Part shown: piece after piece, positions 35,763 to 44,494 of the stretch
Layout of the letters: every line of letters starts with the position of its first letter
How positions within the stretch are numbered: position 1 is the stretch's first letter
Notes under the pieces: model-generated
Database searches by the model: none
What the model was told of the DNA's origin: nothing
The model's input: only the letters and a program-made list of their open reading frames with translations
Position numbers and translations under genes: made by a program
Assembly (NCBI GenBank): GCA_902765305.1
Contig: CACWZI010000023.1
Location: 1-58,418, forward strand
From: an uncultured Eubacteriales bacterium
GTDB lineage: Bacteria > Bacillota > Clostridia > Christensenellales > Aristaeellaceae
Reading direction: 5' to 3'
DNA: 58,418 nt

Positions 35763-35818
35763 ATCTGTATACGGAAGAACAGCTGCAGTCAAATACAAAA
35801 CATGCTATTTACGCATAT

Positions 35819-38095
35819 TTATTCAATAGCCACAAACCCCGTCTTCTCCGCCAACTCCGCCCCCTGCTCTGACTGGATCCACTCCAGCAGGGCGGCGACG
35901 TTGGGGTTTTTGTTGTCCTTCAATACCACCGCGTACAGGGTTTCAAAGAAGGGATAGCTGCCCCTTTTGATATTCTCGTCCGTTGGCGCGACGCCGCCCA
36001 CGGCAAGGTACTTCACCCTTCCGGCATCCGGCAGCGCCCTGCATTCGGCTCTCAGGGCATAGCCCGCGGCGTTAGGCAGATTGCGATAGGCTGCCGGCCC
36101 GGTGAGCACATCGCCGGCCCAGCTGTCGAAGCCGGTGACGCCCTCGGGCGCGTCCGCCAGCCCGGTGAAACCGCAGGTTCTGTCAAACGCTGCTTTGACC
36201 TCGGATTCATAGTCCTGGTAGGCGACGATCTTCCCCAATTCCGCCGCGCCCAAATCTGCCCAGTCGGTGGTCGTTCCGGCATAGATCTGGCGCAGCTGCT
36301 CAGCGGTCGCGCTTTCCACGGGATTACCGGCATCCGTCAGGAACACCACCGCGTCGCGGCAGATGGGAATGAACACCGGCTCCTGCCCTCGGGCGGCGAA
36401 GGTGGCCCAGATGGAGGCCTCCGGGTCCGGGGCGGGCATGAAGATGATGTCCGCGCCGCCGTCGGAGAGCCGCTGCCAGGGTTCATCCTCGCCGCTGGCG
36501 GTCAGGGTGAGGTCGGATTCGTAGTCCCAGGCTTCAAACTTCACATCCTTTGGGTAAACCGCCTCAACGTATGAGGCGTACAGCGGGAACAGCCGCGCCG
36601 CGCCGTCCAGGCGGGGCAGGCGGTCCGCCTCAGACACCCGCTTTTTCAGCGTCTTTTCCCCGTCCAGCTTCGCCAGTGCGGAGGCGTCCTCGTGGGGCAG
36701 CATGCCGTCCTCGAACAGGTCGTGGCGGTCGAGGCCAACGATCTCCTCCACGCCGTCCTCCGTCATGCGGTACCAGGCCACGGGGTCGTAATTCCTGCAG
36801 GCCACCGCCACCCCGTCCGCGCCGACGGCGATGGTGTCGCAGTCCATCGGCGCGATCACCCACGCGCCCGTCGGGTCGATCAGTCCGCAGACACTTGGAA
36901 ATTCCGATTCCTCCTCATCCCAGCCACCCACCGGGGTGGCGCAGGCATAGCCGTTTTCAAAGGTGTGGGCGTCGGCGAACTGGAAGGGAATGGCCACGCC
37001 GCCGTCCTCGTCCAGATAGCCCCACAGGCCGTCCTTTTCAGCAGCGCACAGGCCCTCGGAGAAGCCGATCAGCTGGTCGTATTCCAGGGGAATGGCGATG
37101 CTGCCGTCCCGGCGAATCATGCCCTGCTTGCCGTCCAGCGTGACCACGGCGAGGTCGCTGCCTTTCCAGAAGGACATGGCGTCGTCGTAGATCGGGGGGA
37201 TGGCGTCGGTGCCGTCGAGGTTCACATAGCCCTCGCGCTCCAGCGCGCCGTCAAAGTACGCAAAGGGCGGAACGGCATCGTTGTAGGTATAGATCCAGCT
37301 GTTGGCGGTCATCTTCCGTTCGAACAGTATTTTCCCCTGCCGGTCGAACACCGCGCAGCTGCTGCCACGGTGGGCCGAGCCGTAGTCGTCGCCGGGCTCA
37401 ATGACCATCTCCGAAAACTCGGGAGGCAGCAGCTCCGTGCCATCCTCCGCCAGCAGGGCGTCATTGCCGCCCCGCTGGGCTACGGTGAGGCCGTTTTCAA
37501 AGCGGGGAAAGGAGGTGTCGTAGATGAACGGCACCACCGCGTTGCCCGCCTCGTCGATGCAGCCCCACTTGCCGTCCTTCTCTGCCGGGGTGGATTTGTC
37601 ACCGGGGGTGAAGCCGAAGATGGTGTCGTAGACCGGCTCCGCCGTGATTTTACCCGACCGGTCGATCAGACCGTACTTCAGGCCCACGCGGATCACCGCG
37701 GTGTCCACCCCGTCCGCGAAGCCCTCGAAGGGCCGGGGGTGCAGGGGCCAGTCGTCATCCTCCGGCCACCAGCGCAGGTTTTCCGCCAGCACCTCGCCGC
37801 GTGCGTTGAGCAGCACCCAGGGCGCGGTGGTGTTGCGGGTAGCGCTCCTGACGATCTCGTCAGACGGCCCCGGCTCCGTCTCCCTCTCGCAGGCCAGGAA
37901 CCAGTCCCCGGCCCGCACAGCGTCCACATAGCCGGACAGGAAAGCGAGGTCGCCCGAGGGGTCGGGGAGCGGCGAGGCGGAGGCCGCGCCCTCCGCCAGC
38001 ACAGGCAGGGACGCGCACAGCGCGAGGCAGAGCAGTAAAGAAATCAAGCGCTTCACGGTATGACTTCTTGATAGGTATCGGCGACGGATCATCAT
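35819..38095 (-). CDS. Secreted WG-repeat protein fused to a PstS-like binding domain
   Basis: A 758-residue exported protein. Signal peptide at about 15-35 (LISLLLCLALCASLPVLAEG). Residues about 100-420 contain WG-type repeats: GLIDRSGKITAEPVYD, KWGCIDEAGNAVVPFIYD, GMIRRDGSIAIPLEYDQL, LWGYLDEDGGVAIPFQF and CGLIDPTGAWVIAPMD. After a linker, residues about 500-758 resemble a phosphate-type periplasmic-binding domain (DGGADIIFMPAPDPEA, FIPICRDAVVFLTDAGNPVE, LRQIYAGTTTDWADLGA, and SYPFFETLYAVVL). No transporter genes adjoin, so it may be a sensor or scavenger. Start is ATG 38095 or 38092; AGGAGG precedes both. Confidence 0.82.
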   Translation of the reverse strand: MMIRRRYLSRSHTVKRLISLLLCLALCASLPVLAEGAASASPLPDPSGDLAFLSGYVDAVRAGDWFLACERETEPGPSDEIVRSATRNTTAPWVLLNARGEVLAENLRWWPEDDDWPLHPRPFEGFADGVDTAVIRVGLKYGLIDRSGKITAEPVYDTIFGFTPGDKSTPAEKDGKWGCIDEAGNAVVPFIYDTSFPRFENGLTVAQRGGNDALLAEDGTELLPPEFSEMVIEPGDDYGSAHRGSSCAVFDRQGKILFERKMTANSWIYTYNDAVPPFAYFDGALEREGYVNLDGTDAIPPIYDDAMSFWKGSDLAVVTLDGKQGMIRRDGSIAIPLEYDQLIGFSEGLCAAEKDGLWGYLDEDGGVAIPFQFADAHTFENGYACATPVGGWDEEESEFPSVCGLIDPTGAWVIAPMDCDTIAVGADGVAVACRNYDPVAWYRMTEDGVEEIVGLDRHDLFEDGMLPHEDASALAKLDGEKTLKKRVSEADRLPRLDGAARLFPLYASYVEAVYPKDVKFEAWDYESDLTLTASGEDEPWQRLSDGGADIIFMPAPDPEASIWATFAARGQEPVFIPICRDAVVFLTDAGNPVESATAEQLRQIYAGTTTDWADLGAAELGKIVAYQDYESEVKAAFDRTCGFTGLADAPEGVTGFDSWAGDVLTGPAAYRNLPNAAGYALRAECRALPDAGRVKYLAVGGVAPTDENIKRGSYPFFETLYAVVLKDNKNPNVAALLEWIQSEQGAELAEKTGFVAIE

Positions 38096-38117
38096 TTTTC
38101 CTCCTGGTTATTCATAC

Positions 38118-38146
38118 TTGAACGTTTCCAACTTTTGTTGTACAAT
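38118..38146 (+). promoter_or_regulatory. Promoter of the sodium symporter gene
   Basis: TTGAAC (38118-38123), a 17-base spacer and TACAAT (38141-38146), 37 bases before the start. Confidence 0.75.
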
Positions 38147-38182
38147 AGCTTCGTTCTTTAATACTGGAAGGAGAGACCTACA

Positions 38183-39520
38183 ATGGACAAGAGAGAGCGA
38201 CTGGGCAGCCGGCTGGGCTTTATCATGCTGTCGGCGGGCTGCGCCATCGGTTGCGGCAACGTTTGGAAATTCCCCTGGATGTGCGGCCAGTTTGGCGGCG
38301 GCGGCTTCGTGGTGGTGTACATACTGTGCCTGCTGCTGCTGGGCCTGCCGGTGATGGTGATGGAGTTCGCCGCGGGGCGCGCGGCCCAGACCAGCCCGGT
38401 GCACCTGTTCCAGAAGCTGCAAAAGCCCAAGGGCAAGTGGGGCTTCATGGGCTGGGTGTCGCTGGTGGGCAACATCGCGCTGATGGCCTTTTACACCGTG
38501 GTCACCGGCTGGATCATCTATTACTTCTACCGCTTCGCCACCGGCCAGGTGCAGGACCTGGGCTTCGTGCCGATGATCACCAACCCGTCGGTAAACGTAA
38601 TCTTTCTGGCGGTCACTGTGGCGCTGGCCTTTCTGATTCTCAGCTTCGGTCTGCAGGGCGGCCTTGAGCGGGTGACCAAGTTCATGATGGTGGCGCTGCT
38701 GGTGCTGCTGCTGGTACTGGCGGGCCACAGCCTGACCCTGCCCGGCGCGAAGGACGGCGTCAGCTTCTACCTGGTGCCTGATTTCAAGAAGATCGACGGC
38801 AGCGTGATCGTCGGCGCGATGAACCAAGCCTTCTTTACGCTGTCCATCGGCATGGGCAGCATGGCCATCTTCGGCAGCTACATCGACAAGACCCACGCGC
38901 TGATGGGCGAGGCGGTGCACGTCATCGTACTGGATACCTTCGTGGCGCTGATCGCGGGCCTGATCATGTTCCCGGCTTGCTTCTCCTACGGCCTGGAGGT
39001 CAACCGGGGCCCGAGCCTGCTGTTCGATACCATGGCCACCGTGTTCGTGAACATGGCCGGAGGCCGCTGGTGGGGCACGCTGTTCTTCCTGTTTATGGTG
39101 TTCGCGGCTATGTCCACGGTACTGGCCGTGTGCGAAAACATCCTCGCTATGGTGCGCGAGCTGACCGGCTGGAGCCGCCCCAAGGGCAGCCTGATCTGCG
39201 GCATCGGCATCTTCCTGCTGGCCCTGACCACGGCCCTGGGCTACAGCGTGTTCAAGTTCCAGCCCTTTGCCGAGGGCACTGCCTGGCTGGACTTCTGGGA
39301 TTTCATCGTCAGCACCAACGTGCTGCCCCTGGGATCGCTGGTGTTCGCGCTGTTCTGCTGCAACAAATTCGGCTGGGGCTGGGAACGCTTCGTCGCCGAG
39401 GCCAATGCCGGAAAGGGCATAAAGGTGAGGCAGTGGATGAAGCCGCTGTTTAGGTGGTTCGTCCCCGCGGCCATACTGTTCATCTACATCTACGGCATGG
39501 CCACGTTCCAGTGGCGGTAA
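38183..39520 (+). CDS. Sodium-dependent NSS/SNF-family transporter
   Basis: A 445-residue LeuT-fold symporter, probably for an amino acid. RLGFIMLSAGCAIGCGNVWKF at the N-terminus is the TM1 signature with the unwound substrate/Na+ site, and FPWMCGQFGGGGF, LGLPVMVMEFAAGR and AFFTLSIGMGSMAIFGSY (TM6) are family landmarks. It has about 11 membrane helices, the usual number for bacterial members. GGAAGGAG precedes the ATG at 38183. Monocistronic, with a terminator after it. Confidence 0.93.
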   Translation: MDKRERLGSRLGFIMLSAGCAIGCGNVWKFPWMCGQFGGGGFVVVYILCLLLLGLPVMVMEFAAGRAAQTSPVHLFQKLQKPKGKWGFMGWVSLVGNIALMAFYTVVTGWIIYYFYRFATGQVQDLGFVPMITNPSVNVIFLAVTVALAFLILSFGLQGGLERVTKFMMVALLVLLLVLAGHSLTLPGAKDGVSFYLVPDFKKIDGSVIVGAMNQAFFTLSIGMGSMAIFGSYIDKTHALMGEAVHVIVLDTFVALIAGLIMFPACFSYGLEVNRGPSLLFDTMATVFVNMAGGRWWGTLFFLFMVFAAMSTVLAVCENILAMVRELTGWSRPKGSLICGIGIFLLALTTALGYSVFKFQPFAEGTAWLDFWDFIVSTNVLPLGSLVFALFCCNKFGWGWERFVAEANAGKGIKVRQWMKPLFRWFVPAAILFIYIYGMATFQWR

Positions 39521-39530
39521 GCCCCCGTCA

Positions 39531-39577
39531 AAGCAGCCGCGCCTTTCCCAATGGAGGGAAGGGCGCGGTTGCTTTAT
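39531..39577. terminator. Terminator after the symporter gene
   Basis: AAGCAGCCGCGCC (39531-39543) pairs with GGCGCGGTTGCTT (39562-39574), with an inner TTTCCC/GGGAA stem, then TTTATTC. The stop of the convergent gene lies inside it, so it may serve both directions. Confidence 0.85.
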
Positions 39578-40719
39578 TCAATATCCCCCCGCAGCGCTGT
39601 GTCTTCCGCCAGGGTCTCGGCGTTGTAGAGGATCAGCACCTCATTGACGCCTTCGGCCTCCATCAGCACCTCCAGGTCGCCGGTGAAGTAGCGGGGGTCG
39701 ACCACCACCAGCTTTTGATAGCCCGTCGTCAGGAAGGGGATCAGGCAGTTGGCGTAGGAGTCTTTCAGGATCAGCAGCGCTCGCCCGTTGTTCACGGTGG
39801 TCTCGATGCGGATCTGGGGGAAGTTGCCCCCCAGGAACACGGCGTACTTGTCCCGGGTGTCCAGGCTTTCCTCCCGGTACAGCGAGGCGCTGCGCCGGTT
39901 TTCGCTGACCCATGTGACCACGGTCTGGGGCGTGCCGTCGCCGGGGATGTACGCCCACAGGTCCTCGCTCTGGTTCATGCGGAATCCGCTGACGGCGCTG
40001 AGGGTACCCTGGAAGCGGTTGGAGAGCAGGCGGCGCTCAAAGCCGTCGGTGTCGCCGGGAAGGCTTGCCGCCCTCGCCAGCTCCAGGTAGGCCAGCCGTG
40101 CGCCGTCGCTGGTCCAGTGATGGTCCGTGCGGTAGTACAGCTGGGTGCTCGCCTTCGCCTCGGCAAAGGCGGGGCGCAGGTCGATGAAGGTCGCCGGGGT
40201 TTCGGAGAGATCCTCCGCCAGACGGTGGATATAGCCGACCTCGTCCCCTGCGTCCGCAAGCGCCGGCAGCGCGTCCGACAGCACCGTTACCGCCGTGGGG
40301 GCGACCAGCACGTACTGGGCGAGGTCGTCGTGGCGGTCCAGGAAGTCCACCAGGGCATCCATTGTTCGGCGGTAGTCGGCCTCCGAAGGGGCCTTGAAGT
40401 CCTGGATCAGATAGCCGTCCCTGCCCAGGAATACGCCGTTCGATTCCGTCCGGCCCGCCAGCCGGTCCAGCGTGGATTTCAGGGCGATCCAGTGATCCCG
40501 CAGGGGAAACTGGTCGCTGACATAGCTGTCAAACCGGCTTTCGAAGCGCCCGGAGAGCAGCCCCTGGAGCGTCATCGCCGGGCGCTGCTGAAGGTTGCGG
40601 TTCTCCAGCGGCGACGTGGCCCGATCCCTGTGAATCAGGAAGGCGACGTCCAGCAACGCCACCAGCGCCAGAACCATGATGGCCGTGGCGCGCAGGAATA
40701 ACAGGCGCTTCTTTTTCAT
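39574..40719 (-). CDS. DHHW-family protein of an MBOAT acylation cluster
   Basis: A 381-residue membrane-anchored protein: one N-terminal helix (LFLRATAIMVLALVALLDVAFL), then an extracytoplasmic AlgJ/AlgX-like SGNH domain. ENRNLQQRPAMT, YVSDQFPLRDHW and YRTDHHWT are the family landmarks, the last giving the catalytic-type DxxH; LKDSYAN is the serine segment. It is expected to accept the acyl group passed by the MBOAT protein and place it on a polysaccharide. Last gene of the four-gene cluster; ATG at 40719 has AAAGGAGG. Confidence 0.85.
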   Translation of the reverse strand: MKKKRLLFLRATAIMVLALVALLDVAFLIHRDRATSPLENRNLQQRPAMTLQGLLSGRFESRFDSYVSDQFPLRDHWIALKSTLDRLAGRTESNGVFLGRDGYLIQDFKAPSEADYRRTMDALVDFLDRHDDLAQYVLVAPTAVTVLSDALPALADAGDEVGYIHRLAEDLSETPATFIDLRPAFAEAKASTQLYYRTDHHWTSDGARLAYLELARAASLPGDTDGFERRLLSNRFQGTLSAVSGFRMNQSEDLWAYIPGDGTPQTVVTWVSENRRSASLYREESLDTRDKYAVFLGGNFPQIRIETTVNNGRALLILKDSYANCLIPFLTTGYQKLVVVDPRYFTGDLEVLMEAEGVNEVLILYNAETLAEDTALRGDIE

Positions 40720-40757
40720 GCCGGACACCTCCTTTGACGATTCATCCACGCATTGCA

Positions 40758-40779
40758 GCGGCGGCAACCTGCCGCCACA
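40758..40779. repeat. Inverted GCGGCGGCAACCTGCCGCC repeat
   Basis: The palindrome AGCGGCGGCAACCTGCCGCCAC between the MBOAT and DHHW genes is nearly identical to the inner arm of the 125-bp element at 35668. Confidence 0.7.
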
Positions 40780-40783
40780 CTTT

Positions 40784-42169
40784 CTAAAACCTGAAATACA
40801 AAAACGGATTGTAGCTTCCGTGCACGAGATACGCGGTGCAGGCGACCAGCAGCGCGGCGAACAGCACTACCGCCAGCAGGGGCAGCCTGCCGGTCAGCTT
40901 CAGCTGCCACTGGCGCAGGCCGGGCCCACAGCACAGCGCCGCGAAGGCCAGCAGCAGCGCGTTGCTGCGCAGGGCGTACATAAAGGCGCGATCCGCAAAG
41001 CCCTGTGAACCGATGCCCACCAAACAGCCCAGGTAGCGGCCCATGGCGGCGAAGTCTGTGTTGCTGAATATGACCCAGCCCACCGTCACCAGCAGCAGCG
41101 TCAGGGCCCTCGCCGCCCCGGCGGGCAGCTTCGACAGCGCCCCGCCGGTCAGGTACTTTTCCAGGATCAGCAGCAGCGCGTAGTACAGCCCCCACAGCAC
41201 GAAGTTCCAGCTGGCCCCGTGCCAAAGGCCGGTAAGCAGCCACACCACCAGCAAATTCAGCATGTGCCGCCCCGCGCCCACGCGGTTGCCGCCCAGGGGG
41301 ATGTAGACGTAGTCCCGGAACCAGCTGGAGAGGGAGATGTGCCAGCGCCGCCAGAACTCGGTGACGCTGCGGGCCCGGTAGGGATAGTCGAAGTTCTCCG
41401 CAAAGGTGAAGCCCAGCATCCGCCCCATGCCAATGGCCATGTCGGAATAGCCGCTGAAATCGAAGTAGATCTGCAGCGCGTAGGCCGCCGCGCCCAGCCA
41501 GGCCGACAGCACCGACAGCTTTGGCGAAGCGCGCATAGCGTCCGCCAGCAGGCCCAGGTTGTTGGCCAGCAGCACCTTTTTCGACAGGCCGAGGATCACC
41601 CGCTCCAGCCCCTGGCCCACCTGGGCCAGCGTGGCGCCGCGCTTGCGCAACTGGGCTTCGATGTCGGTATATTTCACGATGGGCCCCGCTACCAGCTGGG
41701 GGAACATGGTGATGTAGGTGGCGAAGTCCACGAGGCTCCCCTGGGGCTTCGTCGTGCCCCGGTACACGTCGATGACGTAGGAGAGGGCCTGGAAGGTGTA
41801 GAAGGATATGCCGATGGGCAGCGGCAGCTGGTAGTCGGGCAGGCGCAACCCCAGCGCGCCGTTCAGGGTCTGGACCAGGAAGCCGTAGTATTTAAAGAAC
41901 CCCAGCACGGCCAGGTTCACCACCACCGCGCCGGCGAGCACTGCCCTTCTACGGGAGTGCCGCGCCGCCGCGCCCAGCTGGAGCCCGGTCAGGTAGTTCC
42001 AGGCCACGCTGAACAGCATCAGCCCCACGTAGACCGGCTCGCCCCAGGCGTAGAACCAGATGCTGGCCACCAGCAGTACGCCGTTGCGAAGGCGCCGTGG
42101 CGCGAACCGATGCGCCAGCATCACCATGGGCAGGAATATGTACAGGAAGTGCAGGCTGCTGAATACCAT
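40784..42169 (-). CDS. MBOAT-family O-acyltransferase (AlgI-like)
   Basis: A 461-residue multi-pass membrane enzyme. MVFSSLHFLYIFLPMVMLAH is the family start, ISFYTFQALSYVIDVYRG and YFDFSGYSDMAIGMGRMLGF hold conserved segments, and LLTGLWHGASWNFVLWGLYY carries the catalytic His. It passes an acyl group across the membrane for O-acetylation of a surface polymer such as teichoic acid or exopolysaccharide. Next to DHHW and DUF4358 genes as in many Firmicutes. Confidence 0.92.
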   Translation of the reverse strand: MVFSSLHFLYIFLPMVMLAHRFAPRRLRNGVLLVASIWFYAWGEPVYVGLMLFSVAWNYLTGLQLGAAARHSRRRAVLAGAVVVNLAVLGFFKYYGFLVQTLNGALGLRLPDYQLPLPIGISFYTFQALSYVIDVYRGTTKPQGSLVDFATYITMFPQLVAGPIVKYTDIEAQLRKRGATLAQVGQGLERVILGLSKKVLLANNLGLLADAMRASPKLSVLSAWLGAAAYALQIYFDFSGYSDMAIGMGRMLGFTFAENFDYPYRARSVTEFWRRWHISLSSWFRDYVYIPLGGNRVGAGRHMLNLLVVWLLTGLWHGASWNFVLWGLYYALLLILEKYLTGGALSKLPAGAARALTLLLVTVGWVIFSNTDFAAMGRYLGCLVGIGSQGFADRAFMYALRSNALLLAFAALCCGPGLRQWQLKLTGRLPLLAVVLFAALLVACTAYLVHGSYNPFLYFRF

Positions 42170-42184
42170 GTGCCGTCCGCCCTC

Positions 42185-42775
42185 CTATCGTATGCAGGCG
42201 AGGAACGCGTCCTCCCATTGGTCCGCATGCTCGCCCACGGCGTAGAATAGATAGTTGCCCCGCCGAAGCAGGGTCGCCCCCTCCAGCAGGTCCTTCTGGT
42301 TCACGCCGTAGCTTCGAAACACCGCCAGCTGGGCCTCCAGCCGCTTCTGTACCGCCGCCTCCAGGCCGTCCAGCGTGGCCTCGTCGGCCTTGGCGATCAT
42401 CAGCTCGGATACGTCCATGATATCGTCTGAGCCCACCATCAGCCAGTCCTCGCACCCCGCGGGGGTGGCGTCCATGCGCTCCTGGAAGCCGTTTTCGTCC
42501 AGCGTCTTCAGCTCGGAGACGCCGGGGGCCGCGGCGATGGCGCTGCGTATGACGGAGAAGTCCACGTCCCGGGCGGAATTCGCGCCGACCACCAGCACGG
42601 TATACACCGCCAGCGCCGCCAGCAGCGCCCACTTGAGGATGGCATAGCGACGCTCGGGCGCGGCGTGATGAACGCCGCCCCGCCCCTGCGGCGCTGCCCG
42701 CCGGGTCGCGGGCCTCGTCGCGCTCTGTGCCGTGTTGCGTGCCACGGGCCTTGCGTTCGCTCTGCGCTCAGTCAT
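42185..42775 (-). CDS. DUF4358-like membrane-anchored protein
   Basis: A 196-residue protein: basic N-terminus (about 50 residues), one membrane helix (LKWALLAALAVYTVLVVGA) and an extracytoplasmic domain with WLMVGSDDIMDVSELMIAKA, a feature of DUF4358 proteins encoded beside MBOAT genes in Firmicutes. Function unknown, probably accessory to acylation. Start overlaps the upstream gene by eight bases. Confidence 0.78.
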   Translation of the reverse strand: MTERRANARPVARNTAQSATRPATRRAAPQGRGGVHHAAPERRYAILKWALLAALAVYTVLVVGANSARDVDFSVIRSAIAAAPGVSELKTLDENGFQERMDATPAGCEDWLMVGSDDIMDVSELMIAKADEATLDGLEAAVQKRLEAQLAVFRSYGVNQKDLLEGATLLRRGNYLFYAVGEHADQWEDAFLACIR

Positions 42776-43706
42776 GGTTCAGCCCCGCCAGGTCCGCAAG
42801 ATAGGTCAGCCACATCGGATAGTATTCCTCCCTGGGATGCCGCCCGTCCACGTTGTACCACTCGGGATGGGCCTCGAGTATGAAGCTGGAATCGATGAAG
42901 TAGGCCCCCGCCTCGGGGCAGGCCTTTTCCATTTCGCGGTTGTAGAGGTCGAGGTAGCCGTACTTGGGCTCCTCGGCCAGGCGCTCGGGCGTCACCGGCA
43001 GGGCGGCGCAGACGTAGATCACCGCCTCGGGCAGGCTGGCCTGTAGCCGCCGGATCACGTTGGTATAGCGGCCGACGTACCGGTCCACCCGGTCCTCGAA
43101 CACGCCTACGTCGTTCATGCCGAAGCACAGGAAGATCACCGAAGGGGCCGCGGCCTCCACCTCGTCCAGCAGCGGCAGCTCCACCGAGATGTGGATGCCG
43201 CCCTCGGCGAACACCGGCGCGTCCAGGAAGTGGAACAGGCGCACCTGGCGGATGATGGAATCGCCCACGATGGCGGCGTTTTCAAACCACCTGGTGATGT
43301 CCGCCTTGCTCCAGTCGGCGTCGGTCATGGCCAGTATCTTCTGCTTCTCGGCCTCCAGGTCGTCCACCAGCAGGCCGTTTTTCGCCTTCAGCTCTTCCTT
43401 GCGCTGGCGCTTCAGCTCGGCGTTCAGGTCCACCGGCGCTTGCTGGGCCAGCTGGGTAAGCATCGCCCGGCTGGCGGCGATCTCGGCGTCCGCGCCCGGG
43501 GTGCCCGTATGGGACTGCGTGCCGCCGGACAGGTACAAAAGCGCCGCCGCGACGACAAATGCCGCCAGCACAAGGCCCATGTGGCCCGTGCCGCGCCTTT
43601 TTGACGGCGCAGGGGCCTTCGCCCTTTTGACAGCACTTTTCTTCGCAATCGGCTTTGCCCTGTCAGTGCGCCTTGCGCCTGCCGCGGCCCTCGCGTCCGA
43701 ACCCAT
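42768..43706 (-). CDS. Membrane-anchored SGNH/GDSL-type hydrolase
   Basis: A 312-residue protein: basic N-terminus, one helix (GLVLAAFVVAAALLYLSGG), a helical stretch, then an SGNH domain with NAAIVGDSIIRQV (Ser block), FLCFGMNDVGVF (Asn block) and NVDGRHPREEYY (Asp/His block). It may deacetylate or esterify the same polymer as its neighbours. The start at 43706 is preferred: GGGAGG lies nine bases before, and the longer in-frame start at 43760 would lie upstream of the predicted transcription start. Confidence 0.82.
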   Translation of the reverse strand: MGSDARAAAGARRTDRAKPIAKKSAVKRAKAPAPSKRRGTGHMGLVLAAFVVAAALLYLSGGTQSHTGTPGADAEIAASRAMLTQLAQQAPVDLNAELKRQRKEELKAKNGLLVDDLEAEKQKILAMTDADWSKADITRWFENAAIVGDSIIRQVRLFHFLDAPVFAEGGIHISVELPLLDEVEAAAPSVIFLCFGMNDVGVFEDRVDRYVGRYTNVIRRLQASLPEAVIYVCAALPVTPERLAEEPKYGYLDLYNREMEKACPEAGAYFIDSSFILEAHPEWYNVDGRHPREEYYPMWLTYLADLAGLNHD

Positions 43707-43746
43707 CCGCGCCTGCCTCCCTTCGATGGTCCTGTATACGCAGGGT

Positions 43747-43775
43747 ATTGTATCAGACAAATGATAAATCTACAA
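43747..43775 (-). promoter_or_regulatory. Promoter of the acylation cluster
   Basis: TTGTAG (43775..43770), a 17-base spacer and TACAAT (43752..43747), about 40 bases before the start codon. Confidence 0.5.
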
Positions 43776-43813
43776 GAGGGGAGGGAAAAGTGGCGACGGT
43801 CGAACGGCAAGAC

Positions 43814-43850
43814 ATCAGGCGCAGATGTCATTTGACAATCTGCGCCTGAT
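43814..43850. repeat. Perfect 13-bp inverted repeat in an intergenic region
   Basis: ATCAGGCGCAGAT (43814-43826) and ATCTGCGCCTGAT (43838-43850) with an 11-base loop; no T run on either side. Could be a terminator core or a protein-binding site. Confidence 0.7.
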
Positions 43851-43865
43851 AGGCAATAAGAGGGA

Positions 43866-43997
43866 TTATATATGTCCATTGTCTCTTCTCTTTACACCTT
43901 GGAGGCTGACATAACCCTCGATTGTCGCAAGGAACGCCATCACCCTCTGCTCCTGTTCGATCACGTCCGCCTTGGATATGAGCCAGGCGTCATTCAT
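43866..43997 (-). CDS. Possible short ORF after the nucleotidyltransferase
   Basis: A 43-residue ORF, MNDAWLISKADVIEQEQRVM and onward to a stop at 43866. It starts 27 bases after the nucleotidyltransferase stop, in the place where a HEPN toxin partner is usually encoded, but it is far too short for a HEPN domain. It could be a remnant of one, or not a gene at all. Confidence 0.3.
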   Translation of the reverse strand: MNDAWLISKADVIEQEQRVMAFLATIEGYVSLQGVKRRDNGHI

Positions 43998-44024
43998 CAA
44001 TCGTCACGGAATGTCTTCTCCTTC

Positions 44025-44369
44025 TCAGGCGTGGGTTCCAATTGCCGAATACCGTATGCCGTCCTTCACGACATTGCCGTGATAGGGGATGGTCTGTGGT
44101 TTAAATTGATCTTCCGCCCGAACGGTTAATGAAACCGTCACATCGTGGTCCATGGATATTTCGCTTGATATATGGGCGAAATCCCACCTGTGGTCATGGA
44201 GCGCATCCCTGGACAGAGGCGAAATAACCATGATGTCAACGTCTGAGGATTCCCGGTGATCTCCTCTGGCATAGGAGCCGTAAAGGTATGCGTCTGATAC
44301 GGGGATGATGGAAGCACACTGTTTATAGACTTCTCCCAGAATCCGAATGGCGTCATCTCTATTGCACAA
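44025..44369 (-). CDS. Minimal nucleotidyltransferase (MNT-like)
   Basis: A 114-residue Pol-beta-type nucleotidyltransferase. LYGSYARGDHRESSDVDIMV is the GSx10DxD motif that binds metal and NTP. Such minimal proteins usually act as antitoxins, adding AMP to a HEPN RNase encoded beside them. No complete HEPN gene is visible here. Start is a TTG at 44369 with AAAGGGGG upstream; no ATG exists near it in frame. Confidence 0.75.
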   Translation of the reverse strand: MCNRDDAIRILGEVYKQCASIIPVSDAYLYGSYARGDHRESSDVDIMVISPLSRDALHDHRWDFAHISSEISMDHDVTVSLTVRAEDQFKPQTIPYHGNVVKDGIRYSAIGTHA

Positions 44370-44413
44370 TAGGATTGCCCCCTTTCTGCTTTCGCTTCAC
44401 ATGAGCCATAGTA

Positions 44414-44442
44414 AGCATATCATAGAATCCAAGGCAGTGCAA
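44414..44442 (-). promoter_or_regulatory. Possible promoter of the nucleotidyltransferase gene
   Basis: TTGCAC (44442..44437), a 17-base spacer and TATGCT (44419..44414). Confidence 0.45.
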
Positions 44443-44494
44443 GCGAAAAGGCAGAAAAACGCTTAAGTCGTGCAATGAAGTCAGGTTAAACCTG

